Origin: Mycogone perniciosa
Taxonomy: Eukaryota; Ascomycota; Sordariomycetes; Hypocreales; Hypocreaceae
Reading direction: 5' to 3'
Assembly: GCA_025331125.1 (NCBI GenBank)
Contig: JAOALB010000178.1
Span: forward strand, 34,539 to 98,538
Length of the DNA: 64,000 nucleotides
Part shown: positions 12,133-24,090 of the stretch, in pieces
How positions within the stretch are numbered: position 1 is the first letter of the stretch
Layout: the number at the start of each line of letters is the position of its first letter
Position numbers and translations under genes: made by a program
Notes under the pieces: generated by a model
What the model saw: the letters and a program-made list of their open reading frames with translations, nothing else
Database searches by the model: none
What the model was told of the DNA's origin: nothing

Positions 12133-12609
12133 ATGTCAAAACACACTCCCCCCCCCGGTGCCAAAAGCATCGACGAAATCCTCGACGAAGCACGCACCTA
12201 CCTTACTCGCATTACCCCTCCCCAACTCCTCACAGAACTGCAATCCCCCTCATCTCACGGCCCAACCCACATCGTGGACATCCGGCCTGCTGCCCAGCGC
12301 GAGCGAGAAGGCGCCCTTGCCTTCCCCGACGCGCCGCTCCTCGACGCATCCACCACTAAACACACCATCAGCATCATCGAACGCAACGTGCTGGAGTGGC
12401 GGCTGGATCCGCAAAGCGAGTACCGTATCAAGGAGATTGTGGACGAGTTTGGCTACGACACGCGGGTCGTTGTCTCGTGTTCGGAGGGTTACACGAGCTC
12501 CTTGGCGGCGAGGGAGTTGCAAAAGTTGGGGCTGGCCAGGGCTGCGGATTTGGATGGTGGGTATTGGGCCTGGAAACGGTATTTGCAGAGCCAGGCAATT
12601 AGACCCTGA
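12133..12609 (+). CDS. Rhodanese-like domain protein (single-domain, 158 aa)
   Basis: Intact intronless frame. The start at 12133 is preceded by 'ttcaaa', a normal fungal context. An earlier ATG at 12005 opens a different frame with a low-complexity product and is rejected. The protein has a rhodanese fold pattern: 'HIVDIRPAAQREREGAL' at residues 46-62 (the VDIR strand and following loop) and 'VVVSCSEGYTSSLAA' at 112-126. In the latter, Cys116 is the predicted sulfur-carrying cysteine of a six-residue active loop (C-S-E-G-Y-T-S). 'DLDGGYWAWKRY' at 139-150 is the usual C-terminal motif. The family transfers sulfane sulfur to thiophilic acceptors or has related phosphatase or regulatory roles; the substrate cannot be told. 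No signal peptide or membrane segment is evident, so it is probably cytosolic. It has the usual length for a single-domain rhodanese. Confidence 0.85.
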   Translation: MSKHTPPPGAKSIDEILDEARTYLTRITPPQLLTELQSPSSHGPTHIVDIRPAAQREREGALAFPDAPLLDASTTKHTISIIERNVLEWRLDPQSEYRIKEIVDEFGYDTRVVVSCSEGYTSSLAARELQKLGLARAADLDGGYWAWKRYLQSQAIRP

Positions 12610-12960
12610 AGAGTGAGTGGCTTTGAAACGGGCTTCCAATTGTTACTGGCAGGTTGGCCAGTGCTTATATGTTGCTCATCCTGACATCCGAGATTTTAGA
12701 CATTGTCGTTGTATTTAACATTGATTTGGAGCGCCGTCTGGGAACAAGTCACAATAATTAAAGAGTATGTAAAAATGAAAATCTCTTGGAGACATGCGGC
12801 ATAATGTAAAGAGGACGGATACGATTAACGACATGGATAGTTCCTAGTTTAAAAGCTGACGAAATGCGTAAGATACTATTATAGTCTATAGAAATTGATA
12901 TGGGATCCATGCTATAGAGTACCGCCAGCAATTTATAGAAATAATATGGATATGAAAAAA
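12610..12960. other. Intergenic, downstream of the rhodanese gene
   Basis: Composition drifts from normal to AT-rich across about 350 bp. It holds the rhodanese 3' untranslated region and otherwise nothing recognisable. Confidence 0.5.
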
Positions 12961-12988
12961 TCGGAGATATATAGGCCCTACTCCCTAA

Positions 12989-13008
12989 CGCCTAAATTTT
13001 TTTAGGCG
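12989..13008. repeat. Perfect 8-bp hairpin at the AT-rich boundary
   Basis: 'cgcctaaa' - 'tttt' - 'tttaggcg' is a perfect stem with a four-base loop. It sits where normal DNA changes into the RIP-degraded tract, so it may be part of a transposon terminus. No partner copy was seen at the other edge. Confidence 0.55.
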
Positions 13009-16000
13009 GATAAAAGAAGGTACATTTACTAGCAGAATTAGTAGGTATATTTACTTTATACTATCTCTACTTAAAAGCTACTTAAAATACTACTAATCCT
13101 TACCTTTTTAATTGACTACTTTTATATTAAATGTAATTAAAATTTTCAATAATATTATACGCTTTCTATTATTAAGCATAAGATAAAAGATAAAGTAAAT
13201 CCCTATAAATTATATATAATAAAAGGAAATACTATATTATTTATATAGCTAAACCTTTATAGTTTACTAATAAAGGATTAGTTAATTACTATTATATAAG
13301 GCTATATAAAGGCAGCAAATAGGTAGTATATTAAGGCTATATAATGTAAAAAAAAGGATTAAGGATACTAGTAATCTTTAAAAGAGACTATAGCTTAAAG
13401 GAAGTAATTAAATTATTATCTTTTATAATTTTACTTATATTTTATAGCCTATTATAAAAAAAAGTATTATATAATTACACTAGCTTTATTTATATAATTA
13501 AAGTATTAATTTATTAGCGAGGACTATATTAAAGGCTATTTAAATATTAACTATAGTTAAAGTAGCTACTTTACTATTATAAAAAGCTTGCTTAACTTAA
13601 TAGATTAAAGCTATAATTAAATTAATACTATATTTTTTAAAGAAAGCGCTCACCTATTTAATATATAATACCTACTATTTACTTATAATATATATTATCG
13701 TTTATATAATAAAGCATTTAAGGCTTTTATTTAAATATAAAAGGAAAAAGATTAGCCTTTAAGCCTTTAAAGATAAAACATTTCTTTTCTTTAATTTAAG
13801 GATTATTATTACTTTAAGTAGTTTAAAAGCTAATAAAGAATGTTTAATTTTAAAGTAGGTTTAATAAAAAAAGTAAATATATTTTGTTAATTATTTGTTA
13901 ATAAAAACAAAAAAGGTCTATTATAATATTATTAATATTTAAAGATATATTTCCTATATATATTATTACTATTACTGCTTTTTTTAATAAAACTATTATT
14001 AAAAGTATAATTTAATATTATTAATTAATTAAAATTAATAAATCCTTAATATTATTAACTGCTATATATTTTTTTAATCTAGTATTAAAAAAGCTAAATA
14101 GCTATTTTTATATTTAACTCTTTATTATAGTTTAAAAGGTAACTAATATAATAATTAGTTTCTTATCTTTATAAATTTATAGAAAAAAGAAGGTAATGCC
14201 TTAATTATTTAATTTATAGCTATTACTATTAATTAAAAGGGGGGAATAAATAAAATATTTTTTTAATGACAGCTAGAAAATATTTTTTATTATAATCCCC
14301 TTTAACCTTTAGCCTTTTAAATAATATTAAATAGTAAATTAAAGTTAAAGTTATAATATTTAATATAATATAGTTAAAGTTAATAAATAAATAATCTTTT
14401 AATATAATTTTTATTAATAATATATTTAAAAATATTAAGTTAATTATATTATTTAATATATAACCTATAGTATTTAATAGGTTAAAGAGAGAAATACTAA
14501 TTTTAAAAGCTTAATTGATTATTAACATACTTTAATTGCATTTATTAATTGCCTACTATAAAAAGTATATAGTATTAAAGTCCCTAGCTATTATATAGTT
14601 TCTAGCAATTAGCTATATAAATAAAGTATTAAAGGCTTTAAGTATATTATATTTGTTCTAAAGGTTAATAGTTATAATTTTATGTATATAAATTAAAAAA
14701 AGGTTTTAAATAGTTTTAATAAATAATTATTTAAATTAAATTACTGCTTTGTTATTTATATATATATAAACTTATAAGTAAATATTATAGTATATATATA
14801 TTATTATTAAAAAAAAGGTTTAAACTCCTTTATATTATATTATATAGCAGTATCTTTGTTAAGTAATATTTATATATAGTTTTTATATTATAATAATATT
14901 ATAGCCCTTTTTAGTTATAAAAGCAACGGCAGTATTATATATTAACCTTAATCGATTAATATTAACCTAAAATACTTTTTAAATTTTCAATCTTTTTAAT
15001 TTTAATTAAATTTCTTAGAATTTATTAAAAGATCTTTAAATCACTATTTTTAATATAGCCTCTTTCTTTATACTTAAAACTATACAAGTCTCTTTATTAC
15101 TATTATATATAGTAATAAAAGAGGGCTAGTAATTACTATATTTTAAGTAGTATTTAAAGGCTTAAAAGCTATAAAGTAAATTTATTAAAATACCTTTACT
15201 CCCTATTAATAAACGTTTTATAATTTTATAATTAAAAGGTATATTAGTTTTTTATAACTTTAAAAAGGTTTAGTTAAATATAGTTTATATATAGCTTTAT
15301 ATAGCCTTAAATAGTTAATATATTAAATATTCAATAACTAAATTTATATTTTATATTTAAAGCTATTATAAAGGTAATATTTACACTTCCTTGAATATAT
15401 TTATTAAAAGTAAAAATGTTAATAGTTTTTATACTTTAATAAAAAGGCAGTTTCTTATATTAATTTTACTATATTATTAAAATTTAAAAAAGTAAACTTA
15501 TTTTCTTTTATTAATTTTTATATAATTACTTTAAAAATTAAATACTAACTAAATCTCAATTAATTTATATTTTTACTTTTTACTTAATAGCTTTAAAGTA
15601 ATTTACCTTTATATTATTAAGAAAACTTTAAATCCTGTTACAATAACTTAACACTATATATATATACTATTATTAAACTACTTTAATTTTAATAGCACTT
15701 AAATAAATATTAATTTTATTTTCTTTATTTAAAAGCCTTTATTTAATCTTTTAATAAATTTAAAGTTATTAACTATTAAACCTTTTTTAATAATACTTAA
15801 AGAATAATCTTAAATCTTTATTAAATAATCCCTGTAATTAGTAAATAAATATAACATACTTTATATTTCTATATAGCTAATCCTAAATCTAACTTAATAA
15901 AAACTTATAGGTCCTTATTTATATTAATAAAAGGGATTTTAGTTTAATATATTCTACTTATTATTATTAAAGTATATATATAAATAGAATATAATATTTT

Positions 16001-16790
16001 GAAGGGAAGCCTAGTATATAGCTTACTAATATAAAAGTTTGTAAAGGCATTTAACTATAGTTTAATTATAGTCTTATTATTATTAAAAAAGTTTATTATA
16101 TTTAAAGTTATTTACATAATATTATTATATTTTCTGCCTATTAGGAATTTAATTATAGTGTTATTAAAAGCTTTATAAATTATATAAAGGACTGCTTTTT
16201 AGTTTCTAAAAAAAGCTTAATTATTAGCTTTAATACTTATTAAGGCTTTAAAAGTATTAATTTTAGTATTTAATTATATAAAAGAGATTAAAGGTAAACT
16301 TAAAGGATTAAGTATTACAGAGTTAAAATTACTATTAGTTTTAAGTTTTAAGTTAAAGTATATTTTAATATATTAGCCTTTTTTAGCAATAGACTAAGCT
16401 TAAATCTTAATAGTATTAATATAAAGATTTATTTTTACTTTAATAAAAATAATATTCTTTACCTTTTATTATATATCTTTTAAGTATATACTTCTTTAAA
16501 TTAAATAAACTACTGTTTATAAGCTTTAAGGCTATTATAAGCAGTAGTTTAATACTATTAATAGTTTAGTAGTAATATTTACAAAAATATTAATATAAGG
16601 TGCTAAGACCTAGTATTATAAAAGGGAAGTTTTTATATAGTATATAAAGATAAGGTTATAATAGTTAAGTAAATATAATAAAGTAAAAGTATATTAAGAC
16701 TTGAATTTATTTTATTTTTTAGTATTTAATTAATTTAAGCCTTTAGGTTTACTATAGTACTGCTTTACTATTATCTATAAAATAAAGATT
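13009..16790. other. Old RIP-degraded repeat DNA, unassigned
   Basis: About 3.8 kb with very high AT content, dense TpA and stops in every frame. I find no LTR of the chromovirus families, no RT signature and no readable domain. The composition implies an old repeat, probably one or more transposons mutated past recognition by eye. Confidence 0.45.
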
Positions 16791-16792
16791 CT

Positions 16793-18664
16793 AATATATA
16801 TAAAAGTATATCTTTCCCTTTCCTTTCCTTCCCTCCTTTATTATCTTTATTTTCTCTTTCTATATTATTATATATTATATAATAGCAATTTCTATAATGT
16901 TAATTATATAACCAGCTTCCACGGCCAGATTAATATATATAAAAGCGTATCCTTCCCTTTCTTTTCCTTTCCTTCCCTTTTTATCTTTATTTTTCTCTCC
17001 TTTTAGCCCTATTATATATTATAGATATAGTGAAATGTAACTAACCAATTACGTAACCTATAACTAGACTTATTTATAATAAAGCTATCCTTTTTATTAA
17101 ATTTATATAGCAGCTGTAATTTAGTTTAATAAAGCTTATTAAATAATATATTAATTAATAATTAATAATATATTTTCTTTTATTCTTTCATTTTTTAATA
17201 TTTCATAATATATTTCTTGATTCTTTTATATTTATATTATGTTTCAAATACATTTTCTTTATATATAGTTAATACTATTATAATAATTACTATAAATGCA
17301 ATTATTAATTTATTTTTATGTTTACTAATATAATAATATAATAGTTTATTGTAGCTTCGCTTTATTCTTTTCCTTAATTTAATTTACTTAAATGATATAG
17401 TTTTATTTAATTAAATATAGTTAATTTAATTAATATCGCTTTAAATAACTTTATTTTATCTTATTTAATTAATTTAAATAATATATTTTTTAAAAGCTAA
17501 CTATTAAATACTATATTAATTAATATAACTTTAAATTATTAAACTAGCTATTAAATAAAGGTATTAAATATTATTTTATTCAAATTATCTAATAATATAA
17601 TAGTAGGGATAATAAAAATAATTTAGAGTTAAATTTTTTTTTTCTAAAAGGGGGCATTTAATACCTATAAAAGTATATCTTTCCTTTTATTTTTTCTCTC
17701 TCTTTTATTACTCTATCCTCTCTTTTCTATATTATTATATATTATATAATACTAATTTTTATAATTTGAATTATATAATTAGCTTTTACTATTAAATATA
17801 ATTAAATATTATTAACTAATTAATTAAACTATACTTAAATTTATTTATAATAAAGCTATCCTTTTTACTAAACTTAAATAATGGCTTTGATCTAGCTTAA
17901 TAAAACCTATTTAATAATATATATCCTTACTTGTTTTCTATTTATATTATATTTTAAATATATTCTCTTTATATATTATTAATATTATTATAATAATTAC
18001 TATAAATATAATTATTAATTTATTCTTTTATCTATTAATATAATAGTATAATAATTCATTATAGTTTAGCTTTAACTTTTTTCTATTAATTCAATTAACT
18101 TTATAATAAGTGTATTTAATCAATTTAATGACTTTAATTAATACTACTTTAAATCTTATAGCTTTATTTAACTTAATAAACTTAAATAATATAAATTTAA
18201 CTAATTTAATTAACCTAAATAATATAGTTTTATTTAATAGGTTTTATTAAGTTAAATAAAACAATACTACTTAATTAAATCTAGTTAACTTATTTAATAT
18301 AGCTTTAAATAACCCTATTCCATTTAACTTAACCAACTTAAATAATATATTCCTAGAAGCTGGCTATTAAGTTCTTATAATTGAAAACGCTTCAATAATT
18401 TAATTTAATAGTAAACTAGCTATACTAAACGCTATATTAATTAATATAGCTTTAAACTATTAAGCTCGCTATTAAATAAAGCTATTAATTATTACTTTAT
18501 TTAGGTTTTTTAATAGTATAGTAGTGGGGATAGTAGGGATAATTTAAAGTTAGGTTAGTTTTCTTTTTGAAGGGGGGGCATTTAATACCTATAAAAGTAT
18601 ATCCTTCCCTTTCCTTCCCTCCCCTCCCTTATTATCCTTATCCTCTCCTTTCTAAACTATTATA
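16793..18664 (+). repeat. Array of LTR-like modules (TATAAAAG plus polypyrimidine), four partial copies
   Basis: The block 'tataaaagtatat' followed by a C/T-rich run (cctt/ccctt) and then 'tattatatatta' occurs at about 16800, 16938, 17659 and 18589. Downstream sequence is also repeated: 'ttataataaagctatcctt' at about 17070 and 17850, and 'gctattaaataaaggtatt' at about 17550 and 18470. The last two full units are about 930 bp apart and both are introduced by a G-run plus 'gcatttaatacctataaaag'. TATA box plus pyrimidine run plus fixed spacing suggest LTRs of an unrecognised retrotransposon, left as tandem or nested solo LTRs. The array ends at about 18664. Confidence 0.55.
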
Positions 18665-19448
18665 TATTAGATTCCCTTAAGATATAGATTAAAAGCCTAA
18701 TAAATTTCCTTTATTTAACTATGTTATTGTTTAGATATACTATGAATATAGTCGTTTTAATAGTTTAAAGATACTTGATGTTCTTGGGATCTATTTTAAG
18801 GAGAGTTCTCTTTATCTAAGAAGTGTTATAGAGTCTTACTATAAGCTATTTAAGTCAAGTGTATAAAGATCTATACGCAGTTTCCAACAATATTAAATAA
18901 GGTAATAGAGAGCTTAGCGCTACACTTTAAACAATCACAGAAAATATAACCCTTATATTTAACTAACCGACTAAATCTGGCTATATTTCATTAAATTTAA
19001 TATATTTAATTAAATATAAAGCTATTAATAACCCACTAGAAATATATTAAATAAAGGTCTATTTAAATAAGTAAATAATTGCAATTAATTAAAGCTGCAA
19101 TAAAAGTTGCAGTGCAGGGCTAGGTAGTCGCGATTACACCTATCCTAATATAGCTTAGTTAATACTTAGCGGATTTAAATCCCACTTTAGGCTATATTTT
19201 CAATCCCTTTACTGCCGGAATTACTACACTCCGAGGCAAAATCACTACCCTATATTTAACTGAATATTTGTTAAATCTATGAAATATTTAGGCCGCTATA
19301 TTTAACTAACCGATTAAGACAATCTGCTTTCATTTAGTATATTTAATCAAATTATTTGATTAAAATACTTTCTTGAAGTGCAGTGCTGGAAGAGCTAGCT
19401 TTAACTTGCAAGTATCTTCTGTCTAGGAAAATACTTAACCTAAATAAC
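18665..19448. other. Ordinary intergenic DNA flanking the nested retroelement stack
   Basis: Moderately AT-rich but with CG and normal codon-like composition, so not heavily RIP-mutated. No gene is seen. It contains two related ~60-bp direct repeats starting 'tatatttaactaaccga' at about 18957 and about 19292, and a tRNA-like A/B-box pair near 19150-19190 (see findings). It ends with ATAAC (19444-19448), the left target duplication of element A. Before that insertion it was joined to 42826. Confidence 0.6.
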
Positions 19449-19848
19449 TGTTATAACCTAACCCTTTTATAGCCGCATAAAGGGTCCAGGGCAGTATATA
19501 CCCCGGAAAAACAATAGAATGACTATCTAATTAGGAAAGAGTATATAGATTACTGTAAACTATAGATTACTTAAATTATAGAATATAAGCTAAGGTAATC
19601 CAATACAATTATAATTTATATATAATCTAAGTATATTTATTATATATCTCTTTTATATATAAGATTAAATAAATTATAATTATTTAATATAGTTACTTAA
19701 ATAGTTATTAATAATTGCATATACTAAAACTGCTTATTTTATAGAATTATAATTATATTACCCTGCTTAATATTTATCTTTAACCTTTCTATTAATATAA
19801 ACCTATAAACTTTAGTTTATCCTTTAAGAATTAACTTAAATTATTATA
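19449..19848 (+). repeat. 5' LTR of element A (type A, 400 bp)
   Basis: Begins TGTTATAACC and ends with a degraded GATCGTTACA. 'agccgcataaagggtcc' lies at about 19471. Length matches the 3' LTR at 42421-42820 exactly, and the left flank is ATAAC. Confidence 0.9.
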
Positions 19849-21491
19849 TATTAATAGCTTTTATTTAACAGGCTATTAAAAATCTTAAGTAATATTGCAA
19901 ATATATTAACTATAGTATCCTCTTTTAATAACCTTAATACTTTACCTTTTATTTTACCTTTTTATTAAAGGAAAAATAATAATTAAAATAATAATATAAA
20001 TAAAAATAAAGATAAAAATAAAGTTAATAAAATAAAATAACTTTATATTTATATAAAAAAAGCCTTTTAATATATAAAAGCTAATTATATAAAACAAAAA
20101 TAATATTATTAATATTTAATTACTAAAAATACTAGAATTTAATAAATAATTTATTAATAGTAAATAACTATTGTAAATTTACAGAATTAAGCTTTACTTG
20201 TTTTAAACTTTATATTAAACCTTAAAAGGAGCCGACCTTTAAAGGACTTAAAAGAATCACTTAAAATACAGCCTTTTAAGCCTTTTAATAAAAGTATTAT
20301 TATAGTTTAACTATTTCTTATTTAATTATATAATTACTTTACCTACTTTTTAATTAGCTATAATATAGAAATTAATAAAGTCCTTTTAAATATTAGATAA
20401 CTTAAAGGAAATGCTTTAAAGTAATTTAAACTTATTTAAAAGGATTTCTTTAATAATAAAAGTAAAGTTAATAAATAAATATAGTTTATATTTACTAGCT
20501 ATAATTAATTTAAAGAAAAATTAAATATCTTTAATAATATTAAAGAGAAATATATTATAAAAGATAAACTTATAAACTTAATTTAATAAAGAAAATACTT
20601 TAACTTTATTATATACTTTAAAAACTATACTTTTAAAGTTAAATAAAGAAACTCTGCCTTTATTAAATACTTTTATAATAGATTTAAGCTAGAAATTAAA
20701 AGGGAAATTTATAAATTCCTTTATAATAAAGGTATTAATAAGTTTATTAAAGAATATATAAATATAGATAATTTACTTTATAAACTTTATTTAAATATAA
20801 AAAAAGAAATAATAGTAATTTAAATAAATTTATAAATATTAAAGATATATAAATTAAAGTAAAAAGTAATAAAAATATATTGCTAGCTTTAATAATAAAA
20901 GACTTTATTAAATATATTTAAATACTATTTAAAAAAGAAAAGTAAAAGTTATTTATTATAACTATAATAAGCTAAAATACTTTTTAAGGGACTATAAAGC
21001 TTTATAAAAGCTAAGAATTAATAAACTTTATAGCCTGCACTAAAACTTAAATAAAAAGTTAATATAATTTTAAAAGCTATTAACTATATATTATTTAACT
21101 AGACTATATATTATAACAATAGCTGCTTTATTTATAAGTCTAATAAAGATAGAAGCGGATTATATTTATAATAATTTAAAAAAATATTTATTATAAATTA
21201 AAGAAAATACTAGTTAAAACTTAAATCTTTAATTCTTAAAGATATACTTAAAGAAAATAAAGGAAATAAATATTTACTATATTTAAATAGTTTAATAGAA
21301 TAAAACCGAAACTTTAGCTATATAAAATTAAATAGGGATAATAATATTTTAAATAAATAAATAGTTGCTATAATTAATTACTAATATTTTAATTATATTA
21401 TTATAAATAATAAAAGATAAATTAATAATAGTAACTTTAATAATAAAAATAAAAATAACCCTTTATACTATAAACTATTACTATATAGTAT

Positions 21492-22071
21492 TGTTAAAAT
21501 AACAAGGTTATACTGAACCTCATTTATGTGTAGCTTTTAGGAAACTGCATACAACGCAGTAATAAGGAAACGACTGAGAGTCTAATTGGGTTAAGAATAG
21601 ATAAACAATTTAATTGTAACTGAACTAATAGCTAGAAAGCTATAGAATATCTAGTAATATGCGGCTGGATTGTAGAAGTGATTGTAGAACAATGCTTTGT
21701 CTTCTACAATAGTCCTCCGACCTAATAATAGGTGTGCGGTGGCAGAACTGGGTTCGTGGCCGCATTCCTATTTTCCGCAAAATTCATTTATATTAAAAAT
21801 CTGTCAAATCGGCTCACGGCCATACAAACGGGAAACCATTTTGGTCAGATTTTTCACAATGGCCATTATGCCTATTGTATTGAGTCTAGGGTAGGCGGGG
21901 TAGCCGATCCTAGCTCAATTGTTATCGTTGAGGATAACAGAAATTTCCTGACTTACACCGAAGTTCCTCCGGAACTCGATCCTAGCGTCGGGCCTAATTC
22001 CGGGTCTAGCCAGAATAGGAAGGTTACCCAATTACACAGAAATCCTTGCTTTTTAGCCCTCCTTTTTAATA
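21492..22071 (+). mobile_element. Solo LTR of a second LTR family ('G'), 580 bp, little RIP
   Basis: Begins TGTTAAAATAAC and ends CCTTTTTAATA (from TTTTTAACA). It is flanked by a perfect 5-bp duplication AGTAT (21487-21491 and 22072-22076). It is much less AT-biased than the element A around it, so it arrived later or escaped RIP. A 134-codon frame running out of it is incidental LTR sequence. Two more copies lie at 62471-63050 and from 63443. Confidence 0.9.
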
Positions 22072-22947
22072 AGTATATTTCTAAAAAAAGGTTAAATATA
22101 ATATATTCCCAATTAAAATCCTTTTTTACTTTATAAAATAGGTATAAAATTATAATACCTTTAAAGAATAAATTATAACTATTAAATATTAAAACTTTAA
22201 TATTATTATTATTAAACTAAACACTAAAACCTTAAAAGAATATTATTAACTATAAAGACTTAAAAGATATAAGTTTAAAAGATACTATATTTACTGTTAA
22301 AAGAAATTAGAGGAGTAGTATTTCCACTATAATATAATCTTTAAATGCAATTAATAATACTATTTAAAGTATAATAGCCTAAAGTATATTAGATATAAAT
22401 AAAATAAATTAAAGGATTAGTATATATAATAAGTTAATAATACCCTATACTTATTATTAAATTATATATATTGCTAGAAGGATAAATACACTATTTACTT
22501 ATAGGAAAAATTTTAAAAGTAATAAATATAAACGTATATAGGGAATAAAACCACTTTAAAAGACAAAGAGATTAATTAAATTATAAAGGAGCTGTATAGA
22601 AACTAGTTTAACTTTATTACCTATAAAGGAACCGCCTATAATAAAAGAAAGTAGTACTTACTTTAAAGAACCTTAATTAATTGCAAAATTTATATAAAAA
22701 GAAAGAAATTGGGAAATAATTAATATTACCTGTAAAAAGGCTATAAAGTAATAATTAATAAATTATATCTTTTAAAATATTAAATAATAAAAGTAATAAT
22801 AAACATTTACTATATTTTAAATTAAAGATAATAGTTAAAGGATATTAATTATATATATTAATAGATAGTAGAGTAATAAGTAATTTTATTATACCTATAA
22901 CTGTAAGTCGCTTATAGTTACTTTAAAAAGAGAAAACTAAACTATAT

Positions 22948-23348
22948 TATAACGATCCGGGTTAGTTCTTAACAGTTAAACCGAGGTTTATAGGTTTATA
23001 TTAATAAAGAGGTTAAAGATAAATACTAAGCAGGGTAATATAGTTATAATTCTATAAAATAAATAGTTTTAGTAAATATAATTTATTAACAAGTCTTTAA
23101 ATAACTATATTAAATAACTATAACTTATTTAATTTTATATATAAAGGAGATATATAGTAAATGTAATTAGATTATATATAGATTATAGTGATATTAAATT
23201 ACCTTAGCTTATATTTTATAATTTAAGTAATCTATAGTTTATAGTAATCTAAGTAATCCTTCTTGATTAAATATTTATTTTATTGTTCTTTTAGGGTATA
23301 TACTGCTTTAAACCCTTTATATAGCTATAAAAGGGTTAGGTTATAATA
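22948..23348 (-). repeat. 3' LTR of element A'
   Basis: Reverse-strand type-A LTR: reads in from 'tataacgatccggg' (complement of CCGGATCGTTACA) and out at 'gggttaggttataata'. The 'gtttaaacccttt' type U3 box is seen in degraded form near 23310. Confidence 0.85.
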
Positions 23349-23749
23349 TAATATCCCCCTTTTAATAGTTTTATCCTTAAAACCTTGCCTATCCTGTATA
23401 AGTACTATAACTCCCTTTATAAAAATAATTTTCTTTTTCTTTTTCTTTTTTATATATATAATATTAATAATATAAATTATATTAAAAAAGCTTATTTTTT
23501 AAAGACCTTTTAGTATTTAGCCTTTACGTCTTTTATTAAAAAACTAGGTTTTAAAACTATACTTTATTTATATTATTATTTTTATAGTTATATTTATAAA
23601 ATAATAAATAAAGTATTTTAATATTAAAAGTATATTTAATAAAGGCGCCTTTATAATAGTTTTAAAGTATTAGTAAATACTTATAAGTATTTTGTATTTT
23701 TTTATTTTTATTCTTTTTTTTAATTTATTTAATATCTTACATTATTTTA

Positions 23750-24090
23750 AAGTATAAGAAATTAATAGTGCAGGAATAAAAAGCAGAGCTTAAATTAATA
23801 GAATTATATTATAAATCTGTTAAAGCTTTAATGCAATTAACTTGCCTTTTTATTTAGCGTAAGGTATTAATAATAAAAGGGGTAAAAATAATAAACTTTA
23901 AGTTAAAAAGTATAAATAAGCTAGATAAAGTTAAATATTATAAAGTAAAGGCTGCTATTAATATATATTTCTTTAAGGCTATTAATATAATTAACTAGAC
24001 TGCTTTTAGGGTGTTTGATTTATTATTAGTAAACTAAGATTTTAATAGAATTATTATAGAGTGATTTAAAAGTGCTTAAAATATTCTTTA
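23750..24090 (+). pseudogene. Coiled-coil antisense frame of element A' (degraded)
   Basis: On the strand opposite to A' gag-pol. The reading frame gives the same K/L/E-rich heptad pattern as the copies in A (about 34000-34350) and D (54534-54870): '...KLNSL/INKLDKVKYYKVKAAINIY...'-like sequence. It ends in conserved 'SA-stop' just after the end of pol. Broken by RIP-type stops. Confidence 0.5.

Noticed and set aside
12005..12616. 203-codon plus-strand frame overlapping the rhodanese gene
   Set aside because: Different frame with a P/S/T-rich, domain-free product; the rhodanese frame has clear family motifs.
19141..19195. tRNA gene
   Set aside because: A- and B-box-like strings are present but too close together and the arms do not fold into a full tRNA; retained only as a weak finding.
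21697..22136. Open frames of 65 and 134 codons, and the related one at 62735-63019
   Set aside because: They lie within family-G LTRs and run out of the LTR end; similarity between copies is explained by LTR conservation.
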